64,000 nt of DNA from Mixophyes australis. Taxonomy: Eukaryota > Chordata > Amphibia > Anura > Limnodynastidae. How positions within the stretch are numbered: the first letter of the stretch is position 1; the number at the start of each line of letters is the position of its first letter. This document shows, in pieces, positions 44,262-56,900 of the stretch. The notes beneath the pieces are model-generated. The model was not told the origin of the DNA, did not search any database, and saw nothing but the letters and a program-made list of their open reading frames with translations. The position numbers and the translations under genes are program-made. The stretch covers positions 161,255,224 to 161,319,223 of the forward strand of contig JAVHZZ010000006.1 in NCBI GenBank assembly GCA_036250195.1, in the 5' to 3' direction.

Positions 44262-47200
44262 ATATTTGTATGCTCATTCTAACTATTCCTTCCTTTCAGC
44301 AATGTTACAAAAGATTGTGGACTGGGGAGAGCAGAATTTAATCATTGCAAGAGACTTCAACACTGTCTGCAATCCATCCATGGATAGATCCAAGGTTAGT
44401 TCTCCATGTCACACCAACACACAAAATGGTATTACCCTTCTTACTATGAGTCTTGCCTTAGTGGATCCCTAACATCTCCTAAACCCCCTACAAAAGAAAT
44501 ACTCCTAGGTATTTTACCCGTAATTGGAGATTCCCAGGCTATATTAGCCTGTCTGAAACATTTATCCAACATCTTAAACATTCCTGACACAACTTTGTGA
44601 ATCATAATTTAGACCACATAGACAATGCCACCTTGTTTTGGGACACATCCAAGGCCGATTTGTAGGACCACATTATCTCTTATACAGCTCTGTATTAACC
44701 TCAGCTTACAGGCAATATAAGCATCATGACACTGTTCTGAATAAAACCAAATACTTTCAAGCCAAACAAATTCATGATACATTTCTTACAGAGGAGGGCT
44801 AAAGACAATACCATTTAAAAAAAATAATAATTCATAGGTGAGGGAAACAAATCGGGCATGCAATTAGCTAAACTAGTCGAAGTCCCCAAATCTGAAACTT
44901 GGATCTGACTCTTAGAACAACGAACAAGGGGTCAAGCTAGTCGCCTTTGCAGATGACATACTACTTTTTATTTTGGATCTGAAACAATCTATACCACTGA
45001 TACTCAATATCATTGTCAGATTTGCTAAATTTATTGGATTCACAATTAATTTAGATAAGTCTGAAGCTCTGGTAATGTTTGGACAGGCAATGGTGGCAAT
45101 ACCCCTTCCCTTTCCATTGGGCCCCTAAATACCTCACATATTTAGGCATAGCTCTTCCATCCCATCCCCCCTCTCATCTTTATACTTACAGTGTCAAACC
45201 TATTATCAAACATATGCAAAATGAGTTGCAAGTGTGGGAGGACTTGAACATAAACCTTTTAGGACGTTGCAATTTGATAAAAATGTTTTGCTTCCCCAAA
45301 ATCCTGTACGTCATGCAGATGACTGCTCTCATTTTAAAGAAGGCAGATCTGCAGAAATTGAATACTAGTATCACACACTTTGTGTGGTATTCCAAAAAGA
45401 CAAGAATAAGGGCTAGATTTACTAAGCTGCGGGTTTGAAAAAGTGGGGATGTTGCCTATAGCAACCAATCAGATTCTAGCTGTCATTTATTTAGTACCTT
45501 CTACAAAATGAAAGCTAGAATCTGATTGGTTGCTATAGGCAACATCCCCACTTTTTCAAACCTGCAGCTTAGTAAATCTAGCCCTAAGTCTCTTTAAATT
45601 GCAACAATCAACCCAAAGTAGTGGTATCAATCTGCACAAATGTTACAATATTGCATGTCCATTGCGACACGCTATAGATCAGATCAGAGGCCAAAGTCTA
45701 TACTCGGACGCCTTATTCGATTATGTGCCCTGCTGTCCCTTAGCTATGTAATCAATGCTCCTTTAGAAAGATTATGCAGTCATGGCATTAACAATCTTCT
45801 GATACTTTCCACATGTAGAGCTTGGGAATTAGCCAGAAGAAGCCTTAAATTATCACATACACGCTCACTATTCCTTACCCTAGTAGGTAACCTGGAATGT
45901 CAAAATAGGGAGATATTACAACCGGTCTTCAGCGGGGTGCAATCCAACCTCAGAAAACTAAAGGAACTTCTTGGTCCCTTTCAGAAACCTTTCACATATG
46001 GAGAAGCCATGGATAAATATCTTTCTTTCTCACTTGACACTGCTTCGCTCTTTTCCAAGCTAATCACTACTTGCGATCCATTCTTTCCTCTCTAACTCCA
46101 CTTGACCTAATTAATTCCTTAGATTCCTTAATACTCTTATCCCACCTCTGCTATGTATGCTCGCATTAGACCTGAACTTGATCTTGACACTGAAAACTCT
46201 GGCCTTCAGAAATGGTACTCCCGGTTTCCAAACTTACAAATTACGGATCTACTATGCACATTCTAACTTAAATCATGTCTTATCCTGGTGAGTGAATATA
46301 AAGAAATGGCCTATAAATTTCTTCACCAGGTGCATTTATCCCCAAAACAGAGACATACTATCGGCCTTTCCTCTAGTAGAAACTGCCAGAAATGTAACTC
46401 TAGTGATGCTGACTTACACCATTGTTTTTGGGAATGCTCACACATTCGCTTATTCTGGGACACCTTAATTAGCTATAGCATTAACACTCTGGCAACAGAT
46501 TCACCAACATACCACAATGGGCGATCCTTGGAGAACTAGCCAATCAACCTAACATTCCCAGGCTAGATAAAAAAAACTATTGCTAATTCCAGGAGCAGCT
46601 GGACATAAAGTAATATTACCGCAATGGATACATAGTACCCCACCAACATTGGGAATGGCAGCTGCCAGACTTTTATTTCTTTTCAATATGGACTGGCTTG
46701 AGACATTCCAAAAAATGCCTTGTACACCAGCACTTTTCCAATGTTGGGGTAAATAGATTCAGTTTGCCACTAACAACCACACATCCCATCCAAAAGAGTT
46801 TTCAGCACACTAGCTGGTATTCCCTACAACTCTTAGCAGACCAAACCCTCATTATTTTATAATCTTCCTTCTGTTGTACTTTAATACTCTGGGATAGAGG
46901 GGTGATGACATGGTTGTTCTTCCTCCGTCTTACATACCTTGTCTCCCTGCTGTATGGACGGATCGCCGACTTTTCTGGGCCCGGTTGAGTGGTTTCTGAC
47001 TCCATTGTTTCTTGAAATTATTATTGTTGTCAGTTGACTCTGTTATACCAATAACTGTCATTTGTTCTTATAGTCTCATAAGATTATGGACTCTCCAACA
47101 ATGTATTCCATTGCACTCTCATCTACTATTCACTTACAGTCTATGGTATTATGTCCTTTTCATTCCATCAGATACTGGTATTGTTAAAAAGCAGAAGAAA

Positions 47201-47366
47201 AGGCTTTCTTTCTCACCTCTATATCTTATTGCCATAGCTGCTTTCCTTTTTGATCGTCGCTCTTATTCAAGCGGTGGTGGATTCAGATTGTTGTGATTGT
47301 TGTCTATTCGACAAACATATCTTGTAATGTAGTGAACCATAATAACAATATTTTGAAGTAAAAAAA
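44262..47366 (+). pseudogene. Old L1, right part (rest of ORF2 and 3' end)
   Basis: Continues the ORF2 broken at 37337. The endonuclease resumes with LQKIVDWGEQNLIIARDFNTVCNPSMDRSK (44308-44395). The RT catalytic region appears as KLVAFADDILLF near 44935, followed by FIGFTINLDKSEALV. A MITE interrupts it at 45410-45584. Further C-terminal pieces are at 45640-46095 and 46288-46539, the latter with a cysteine/histidine motif (NCQKCNS, then LHHCFWECSH). Large RT parts are missing between 44600 and 44930. The element fades into an A-rich end near 47350. It is clearly inactive. Confidence 0.85.
45410..45584. mobile_element. Palindromic X-box MITE, nested in old L1
   Basis: A 175-bp copy with 3-bp duplication TAA (45407-45409 and 45585-45587). 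Its centre (CATTTATTTAGTACCTTCTA) is in the opposite orientation to the centres of the copies at 21257, 23210 and 50470. Both X-box/CCAAT modules are intact. The insertion post-dates the old L1. Confidence 0.94.
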
Positions 47367-50300
47367 AGTTTTGTTTTTTTTTCTTTTCAAACCAAGCTTT
47401 CAGTTCCAAGCGTTTGCCAGGCTTCCAAAGTGACACGTAACCCTTATTGCTCTGGATAGTTATCACTCAGCTGCCACTATATGATGAGAAATATTATTTT
47501 AACCATTACAAACATAAATAGGCACCAAAATCTGTTATGTGCTCAGTTAAATGGTTGTTATACTAAATCCAAAAATATTGTCATTTTCATGAGTAACTTA
47601 GCGGCCTTTAAATAATATTCTCATGTGTTTAGTGAAATCCTAGTTAAACCAAACCCAAAATATTGTAACTTCCTTGCTGGTTTAAAACAATTCTGTTATG
47701 TATGTTTGGCAGGCTGTTGCGTACTTCGCACCAATATTTCACTGAATTACAGTTTTCAAATGCAATATGTGCAAATCAAAGCATTTAATTGACCTGTGCA
47801 AAAAATTTGGTGTGCAAATCATGTGAAAACGGTGAGATATTTAAGATGGAAAATACTTCTATACGTGGTTAATTGAATTGCACCTGAAATGTCTTTACTT
47901 TAACAGTACATTTGCTGATTTGCTGGGTGGAGTATTTGAATACAATTAAATCAATAAGATGTTCAATGAGTATGTCATTTTGCGGGACAGGAGGCCATAT
48001 CATTCCTATGACTGCTGTACATTTATAATACAAAAAAATATTACTAAAAAGTAAATAAACCACTATTTGACATTAATAGATATCACAGGCTGTGTATTAC
48101 TGAGTTGAAAAGCATTAAATAATTGGAGTGTTCATGCAAACAAATTTTTTTCCATGCAGTCTTTCATAGATCTGCAGCAGGTTGCTTTGTCAGGTTGAGG
48201 TGTATGCGGCTGCATCATTTACCATAACAACACTGGTCCTATGGGAGTCCTGTAGTGCCATTGCTATAATAGTGAAAGATGCAGCAGCATAGGTTGCGAT
48301 CATTACTACCTGGCTGGCCCAAGACAATCAAAAGGGGTTCAACCCGAGTAGCACATGTGCCTCTGCCCCCTCACCCAGCCCTCCCATGGTTTGAAACATT
48401 ATTTAAATCAGACAGTGCTAACCAATGCATTGATACCATCTGCATATTTCTGATATGTTCTCAAAGAAAGTTGTAGTGTAGCTTTAAGCCAAAGACATAA
48501 ATTTGTGAAAATCTGATTGATCAGCTGGGAGCCAACCTTCTCCTATAACAGAAAAGGAGAATTTTTAAATTGGTTATTGTTGTCACATTAAATCACATTT
48601 ACTATCATTCTGTCTTTGTGTTCTTAAAGGATTTGCATGCCAGGCAGCCTTAGTTTTTATACGCTACATTTATAGTAAGTTAGTGAAATTGGATTTCAAT
48701 TGAATTTATGATACATCAGGGAGTAACTGAAGACTTCCAAAAAGTGACAGCTTTCCAGCTAAATCGTTTTATAATTCCGAGGTATATTATATATGCGATT
48801 TGATGTGCGGTTTATAAACTGCGTGATTTACTAAAGGCACAGCAATTCACATTAATGAAAACCGCATTTGCTGTTTGGACAGCTTGCTGGGATACAAATT
48901 ATGCACCAAGCTGCAGTTTGCCATGCGTAGTGGCATACTGATTCTTACAGGTGAGATAGCGCAAACGGTTTGAGCTATCACACCTGTAAGTTGAGTCAAA
49001 CCACACACTATATCACCTGCGCAATACCTGTACTTTGCCAGAAATACCAGCAAACTGTAAAATATATCATTGTATATATTGCTCTGGCCAATCCATCAAC
49101 ATGTCAAGATTAGCATATGTAAACATTTTGACACAATCTGTGAATGACAACATGCTTACATGTAAATTGTGCGTCTTAGACAGTTAGAACACTGTTGTGG
49201 TATTAGCCCGTTGTGTGGTGTATAGAGTGGAGATGATTGATAAAATGATGTCCAGCATTTGTAGGAGATCCCAGAGAAAGATTAACTATGCTATCACAAA
49301 CCATGTAATTCGTTTGAAGGTCCCACCATGTGTCTGTCATGAATGTGAAGTAAAGAAACCTCTCCAGTCTTTGCTTGCAATTGACTAATCTATAAACATG
49401 TCACTGTTGCCAACACAAAATTCTTCTAGAAAAGGCTATTCATGAACAGGGCTTAAATACTTAAACATACTAAACACATAGCATAGAGCAACATTGCTCC
49501 AGGAGGGAACGTGGAAATGTTTTTATGTTAATTGTATGTTCCTTTTTTTCCTTTTCATTTTCTTTTCTGCTATTTTGGCTTCAACAACTACCTTTTTTTC
49601 CAGTACAAATAATGGATGATTTAGGATAGTGGTAGAAGAGTGTAGGGTGAAGAATCAATCATTTAGGACATATTTACGCACAATGCCTAGAGTATCATTA
49701 AAGTTACATATGGTTTTGATCATGAAACAGGTTATTAATAAAGAGTTGCATGGTTATTGTGGTCAACAGAATTCCACCAAGTTTAGCCTTTTCTAAATTT
49801 TGTTTTGTATTGATCTGGAGGGAGAAAAACCATAATCCTCAGCCGGACACATACCAATTTCAATTAACAGGGAGGGGGGTATCTCAATACAATTTTATCC
49901 TAAGGCAGATGGAACTATAAACATGTCACTATTGGTAGCATGATATTGGCCTTCCTAAAGGGAAGTATAGTTTTGTACTTAACCCTCTCTCAGGACCTTC
50001 CACCCTCCCCCATGTTACCTAAAGCTGGGAGCTGACTGTCCTGTAGCGCAGGAGCACTCAGCCCATCCAGTCCTCTACCATACAGATGAATAAATCAATA
50101 GAGTTTCTGCGTAGCTATGGGAGATGGTCCAAGCCCTCCTTATGGCTCTATTGCCTCCCAGTAGCTCCTGCCTTTAGGTAATTCGAGGGGGAGAATTTGT
50201 CCAAAGCAAACTTCCCATTTAAGGAGGACACTTTGGAACTAGAAAGAAATGACCTATGAACATGTTATTTACATTAACTAACAAAATGCAAAAGTGCATG

Positions 50301-50469
50301 TTAATGTGCAGTAAGCTCTTAGCATTCTAGCTCAAGTTAGGTTGGTCTGGTTTACTGCATGTTTGCACTCGGTTAGTCCTAGGAAGGACTGACAATAAAC
50401 ATCGCTCTGCATCTTTTGTTTAGGCCAAACGAATCCCACTGTGAATATAGGGTTCAGGATAGAGACATA
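47367..50469. other. CDH4: Intronic sequence without recognised features
   Basis: About 3.1 kb in which no coding region, RNA gene or repeat family was recognised. It is AT-rich throughout. Confidence 0.5.
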
Positions 50470-50644
50470 GGGCTAGATTTACTAAGCTGCGGGTTTGAAA
50501 AAGTGGGGATGTTGCCTATAGCAACCAATCAGATTCTAGCTGTCATTTTGTAGAAGGCACTAAATAAATGACAGCTAGAATCTGATTGGTTGTTATAGGC
50601 AACATCCCCACTTTTTCAAACCCGCAGCTTAGTAAATCTAGCCC
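50470..50644. mobile_element. Palindromic X-box MITE
   Basis: 175 bp, 3-bp duplication ATA (50467-50469 and 50645-50647). The left arm keeps the perfect X-box GTTGCCTATAGCAAC; the right arm has one change (GTTATAGGCAAC). Confidence 0.94.
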
Positions 50645-51367
50645 ATAATGTTTCTGATTCCCAAAGGCTGGCAGTTACACAAGCCCATAAATATTTTTCC
50701 AAATGAGCAAATTTTTTGCCTAAAATAAAGACAGCTAAAAAAATCACAACACCAGATGCAGTTAACACAACATTTGGTTTACATAGGAAACAGCTGTAAG
50801 TAAACAGCACAATATGCATAGCATCAAATCCAATATCAAGAGAACTGCTCATCAGCAAAGTGAGCTGACAGGACGATTAAACACAGGGGTGCATACTGAA
50901 AGCGACTTTAAATCATTAAATGCTGTAATAAAATGAAAGAGAGATGTACAGACACATCCCGTTGTTCAAGGCAGTCAGAGGAGAGCGTCTTATCTGCCCG
51001 CCATCCAATCAACCGGAAGCTAAGCAGGAAATTAAATGCAGAGACACCCAACGGGAGATTACGAAAAAAAAATTGGATTTGTAATAGTTAGCAGTTAAGT
51101 ACAGGCTACAAAACCAGTATTGGTTAGCTGATTAATTAGCACACCCAGTGCTGGAAAGCAGTTGAGAATTGGTTAATTTCATTACCAGTTAGTTATACTT
51201 AAATATGAATGATTTAAAAGCAGCATTTATGTTCATTTTATTTTTCTTTTAATTGGACTGTAAAAAATATGGATGTTGTTTTAGGGGAAGAGATCTTTTT
51301 TTGTCTTAAATTGAGCCTGTCATATACATACAGCGGAGAAAGCCATTCTGCGTGTTGAACTATTCAT
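50645..51367. other. CDH4: Intronic sequence without recognised features
   Basis: Nothing recognised. A less AT-rich part near 50950-51060 might be a conserved element, but this cannot be tested here. Confidence 0.4.
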
Positions 51368-52335
51368 GAATACAAAGTCTATTATTATTTATATTATTAT
51401 TGTTGTTATTCATGATTTATAAGAAGCCACAGTGTGCCACAGAGTTGGAGAGTGGGGAAAACAGCGCATACATAAAACAAGGAACTACAAGGTGGACAAA
51501 ATAAGTGCAAGTATGAAAATAAATGGTAGGGAGGGCCCTGCTCATGAGAGAGCTAACAATATAGTGGGAAAAAAGAAACAAGTGTAGTTTAGAATGATAA
51601 TTGGGACGGTTGAAAGGGTGTACCAGTGTCGGAGAAGGTTTTAATAAAGAGAAGGGTTTTCAGAGACCATTTAAAATTTAGAATTCTGGGGGAGAGCATG
51701 ATAGGTTGTGGTAGGGATTCTACAAGTAGGTAAAGGCTCAGGAGAAGTCTTGTGGGTGGGAGCGAGATGTTGTTATCAGAGGCAAAGCAATGTGCAGGTC
51801 AGAGAAAAATCTAAGAGGGCGTGAGGGATGTTATGCAAAAAAAATAAGATTTGAGTGGGTGGTGTTGTTGAGGGCTTTCTAGGTGAGGGTAAGTAATTTG
51901 AAATGGATTCTGGAGGACATCTAGGGCCAGTTTAAGGACTTGCAGAGTGGTGCAGCGTATTTGAAACAGTGAGAGTAAAAAAGACGGCCTGAGGCATTTA
52001 GGACAGACTGAAGTAGGCATAGATGCATGAAGATGTTGCAGCAACCGAGGAGCAGATGATGAGAGAATGAGTAACCAATTTGGTTGCATCTTGTTTAAGA
52101 AAGTGATGCATTCTAGCAATATTTTGAAGATGGTGGCAACTGAGAAAGATAGCAGTTGTAAGGAAAAAACAGAGTTTGCAGAGTCAAGTGTAACACCATG
52201 GTGTTTAGGAGACTGAGAAAATTGTGATTTTTTTAGACTGTAAGGAAGATTTGAGGGAGGTGGTGACTTAAGGAGCAGGGACAATGATAAGCTCTGTTTT
52301 GGACGCGTTAGTTTTAGGTAGAGTTGGTATTCATA
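51368..52335 (-). mobile_element. L2-like LINE remnant, antisense
   Basis: It starts on the plus strand with ATTATTATTTATATTATTATT (inverse of a TAA-type tail), followed by AGGGAGGGCCCTGCTC, the inverse of the GAGCAGGG block found in L2 3' ends here. The minus strand near 51900-52230 contains RT C-terminal traces (LKQDATKLVTHSLI, compare [14 protein letters not shown] in the L2 at 14.7 kb). It is heavily decayed. Confidence 0.7.
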
Positions 52336-52403
52336 TACATGTTGAGATAGCAGAGAAACAGTTGGTCACATGAGATAGTGGTGAAGGGGGGAGGTCAGGG
52401 GAT

Positions 52404-53920
52404 TTGTACCTCCTGACTACAAGTCAGACCTTGTACCTCCTGACTACAAGTCAGGCCTTGTACCTCCTGACTACAAATCAGACCTTGTACCTCCTGACTA
52501 CAAGTCAGACCCTGTACCTCCTGACTACAAGTCAGACGACCTTGTACCTCATAGCTACAAGTCAGACCTTGTACCTCATAGCTACAAGTCAGACCTTGTA
52601 CTTCATAGCTACAAGTCAGACCTTGTAACTCATAGCTACAAGTCAGACCTTGTACCTCCTGACCTACAAGTCAGACCTTGTACCTCATAGCTACAAGTCA
52701 GACCTTGTACCTCATAGCTACAAGTCAGACCTTGTACTTCATAGCTACAAGTCAGACCTTGTACCTCATAGCTACAAGTCAGACCTTGCACCTCCTGACT
52801 ACAAGTCAGACCTTGTACCTCATGGCTACAAGTCAGACCTTGTACCTCATGACTACAAGTTAGACCTTGTACCTCATGACGATAAGTCAGACCTTGTACC
52901 TCATGACGATAAGTCAGACCTTGTACCTTATGACTACAAGTCAGACCTTGTACCTCAAGACTACAAGTCAGACCTTGTACCTCAAAGCTACAAGTCAGAC
53001 CATTTACCTCAAGGCTACAAGTCAGACCATGTACCTCAAGGCTACAAGTCAGACCATGTACCTCAAGGCTACAAGTCAGACCTTGTACCTCATGGCTACA
53101 AGTCAGACCTTGTACTTCCTGACTACAAGTCAGACCTTGTACCTCAAGGCTACAAGTCAGACCTTGTACCTCATAGCTACAAGTCAGACCTTGTACCTCA
53201 TAGCTACAAGTCAGACCTTGTACCTCCTGACTACAAGTCAGACCTTGTACCTCCTGACTACAAGTCAGCCCTTGTACCTCCTGACTACAAGTCAGACCTT
53301 GTACCTCATGGGTACAAGTCAGACCTTGTACCTCATGGCTACAAGTCAGACCTTGTACCTCATGGCTACAAGTGAGACCTTGTACTCCGTGATGATAAGT
53401 CAGACCTTGTACCTGATGACGATAAGTCAGACCTTGTACCTCATGATGATAAGTCAGACATTGTACCTCATGACGATAAGTCAGACCTTGTACCTCTTGA
53501 CGATAAGTCAGACCTTGTACCTCATCTTTACAAGTCAGACCTTGTACCTCCTGACTACAAGTCAGACCTTGTACCTCCTGACTACAAGTCAGGCCTTGTA
53601 CCTAATGACTACAAGTCAGAGCTTGTACCTCATGTCTAGAAGTCAGACCTTGTACCTCCTGACTACAAGTCAGACCTTGTACGTCATGGCTACAAGTCAG
53701 ACCTTGTACCTCCTGACTACAAGTCAGACCTTGTGCCTCATGGCTACAAGTCATACCTTGTGCCTCATGGCTACAAGTCATACCTTGTGCCTCATGGCTA
53801 CAAGTGAGACCTTGTACTTCATGATGATAAGTCAGACCTTGTACCTCCTGACTACAAGTCAGGCCTTGTGCCTAATGACTATAAGTCAGACATTGTACCT
53901 CATGACTGTAAATAAGGCCT
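52404..53920. repeat. 27-bp tandem array, about 56 units
   Basis: Head-to-tail copies of a 27-bp unit of the type TACAAGTCAGACCTTGTACC followed by TCCTGAC, TCATAGC, TCATGAC or TCAAGGC. Unit variants occur in runs (CTGACTAC, ATAGCTAC, ATGACGATAAG, AAGGCTAC), indicating local expansion. Because 27 is a multiple of three, two plus-strand frames stay open for hundreds of codons (nine-residue repeats such as YKSDLVPHG and LYLMTTSQT). This is expected and does not indicate a gene. It directly abuts the L2-like remnant. Confidence 0.96.
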
Positions 53921-56900
53921 CATGACTATTAGTAAGGCTGTCATTGATGTCACTGCTTCCATACTCATTTGCCCAACAATGAATGAATTAACTTTAGGTG
54001 ACAGATCTGATTTAAATGAGCTTTATCTTAAGCAAGAAAATGCTACACGGTCACTACAGTAACAGTACCACGTAGATGATAATATCCATAAAAATGGGCA
54101 CCTAAATAGAGAATAGCGATGGGAGGATATTTTTACTGTGCTATGGTAGCCTTACAGTTATATACAATTCAAAGTAGGTAGACATTTTTTTATTTCAACT
54201 GCTTAGTATGGGTAGTTGCGGGGTGTTGGTTATAACATTGGTCAATGATTAGAATTTCTGTGCTGGTTACTTTAAGTATAAGCAAGTTATATGAATATAA
54301 TATATGAATTAGTAGGTTTATAGCTAGCTAGCCAGTTCCATATTTGCTAATAAATTATGTGGAAAATTGCTTTTCCACCTAAACTACACCTATGAGTTGG
54401 TTTATACAACACAATTTGGATAATAAAACAGTATTGGTTAGGAAATTCAGTACTGGTTACTAAACTCATATTTAAATGCAGGTTTAGTCATGGGGTTAAA
54501 TAATTACATCTATATTAGTTAGAAAGATCAGCCTCAGGTTAGGCTGAGGGTTTCAGGTTTTTTCTCACCTGAGATACTACAATGTCTCGGTAAGAGTTTT
54601 GGAGAATTTAGTAGTGGTCAGTAAAATTAGACTTGCATTATCCAGTACTTGCATATCAACAGTAGTGTCTGCTAGTAAAGTCAGTATAGTTAGGAAAGTT
54701 AGTAAGTCAAGTAATGGTGCAACGTGAGTATCGCTAGTTTGTAACCCATCTAGTTGAACCATCACCAGTTTTGAAGCTCACTGTCAGTCAACAACTGAAT
54801 GTTAAAGATTGCCTGACTTGAGTTAAAAATCTGAGCCCTGACTAATAAATTCATTATTTATGTGTGTGTCCAAGTTCACATCATGGGTGAATGACAGACA
54901 GGTAGACACATCAAACGACATGCTGGCCCCACAACTCTTGGCTGCAAACCCCAGCACTAAATTAAATCTCCAGATATCAAATTAATGAGGGAAATCTAAA
55001 ATATTAATATATTCTAATTGAATGTTCTCCAGCAAATTATCTAGGCATTTTAAACCGTGTCTCTGAGAAATTCCCTCCTGCATTAATACTGAGATGGGTG
55101 GGGGTGTAAGAAGCAGAGAGGGGAAGAGAAATTTTCAATGACACTAGAATAAAATAATATGTAGAAGTATCACTGAGTTGAAGAGAGGGAAGTGAAGAGG
55201 AAATAGTCGGTCTTAGCAATAAAAGTTTTCACATTTCTCACCTAGCATTAGACAGCCAGGACATTAAATTCCTTCCAGAACACCATTCTTCAGCAAGGAC
55301 AGTATATATATATATTCCCCCAAGGCAGGACTGGGTATAAATACAATATGTATAATTACTGGGAAGGCCTAGATTCAGCAGGGAAGGAATCTGAAATGGA
55401 GGCTTTATGCTGTGATTGCAATTTACATTGTACGCTATGGATTAGAGATGTCAGCCTCAGCCCAGCAGAAGGGAACGGGTAAGGGAAATAGTAATCTGTA
55501 GAATCACGGGGGATGCAATGCTATTACACTGTGCAAGTGAGGAGGTTGGATCAATAGAAGGAGGATGATCAGTGCCTGCAGACAAATGGTGAGTGGGATA
55601 GCAAACTGGGAAATAATTCGGGAACTCGATGTGTTAGGGATAACTCTCAAATATATCTGTTTAGAAACCGTCTAGTAAGAAAACAAGCAGGGAGCCATTG
55701 TCTGCTGGCTGCAAAACGGGATCTACGTTGATGGCTCTATAGCGGAGGTAGGCAACCTGTGGATTTCCAGCTGCTGTGAAACAACAAGCCCCATTCACTT
55801 CAATGTTACAATATGTTTATTTGGTAAGCCTAGTGTAAAAAATGATGCAACAAGACCTATCCATCTATAATAATTTGCAGACTATTAATTCACTAGATGT
55901 GTCAAGAACATTATTAAGTTTTATAGATTATTTCAAAATTGTGAATGTTAAAAGTATCTTGCTTTATAAAGCAGAATGTTAGTAGTAGTTTGTCGATAAG
56001 CCTGGGGGCAACGCAGACCATTTTTAAGAGGTCACCAGGTGGCTAGCTTTCCTATACTATATATTCTATTACACATGCTATATTCTTTCTGTTTTATCTC
56101 AAGGTCTCATCTTTCTCCTGTACTTTCATTTAAGCCACCACGATGAGAACCTGTGCAGGTCAGAGCAGACTGCCTTGCCTTTGTATGTCAGTCGCTGGCA
56201 TCCGGGTCTCAGATTAGGTGTTGGGGAATAGACATATTTTGCTGTCTTCCTCCCTTTCCAGACCATTAAAGAGCAGCCTCTGAACTGATTAAATCTCAGC
56301 TCACACTGAGCTCTTCCTCCTGACCTCCCTGCATGGGACCACATGTGGGTCACAGACCTAACGGGAATGGTGACAAATAAGCATGGGCCAGAAAAACATC
56401 AGAGTTAAGAAGCCGCAGGTGGCTGCCTTAGCTGGCTGCCTAATATGTTTCTTTACCAGTGGGAGTTCTGCCGCTAACAGGTGGGCAGTGCTGGTGGGGT
56501 AGCGTGGAGTGATCCGTAACACTTCCCTGTATCTCTGTCATGCACTGTTGTTGATATGAGAAAGATAATGTCAGAAAATCAGTGCTCTAGCACAGTTTGT
56601 TCCGGATTATTAAAGTGCTTATTGCCTGTAATGAACAGAGTCACTTCCGCAATGTCCAGGGTGTGATTCTGTCAAACCTTGTCCACTTATCATCCCTTCA
56701 CTGATGAAAACGGCAAACTGCTTCCCTGAGCTGCTTACATTAATGTGTTTTTCAGCACCACTGGCCGTTTATTTTACATCGTTAAATCCACAACGTTTTC
56801 CCCCACCCATACTGAAGGTGCTATAAACAGTGTCTCCCTAAATGAGTAAATTATAAAACATAACGTATGTTTTTAAAAATGCATTTTTTTGTGAGTCTTC

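Noticed and set aside
52404..53925. Long plus-strand open frames of up to 352 codons with nine-residue repeats
   Set aside because: They are produced by a 27-bp tandem repeat, whose period is a multiple of three. Two frames are open at once and neither has signs of a gene around it.
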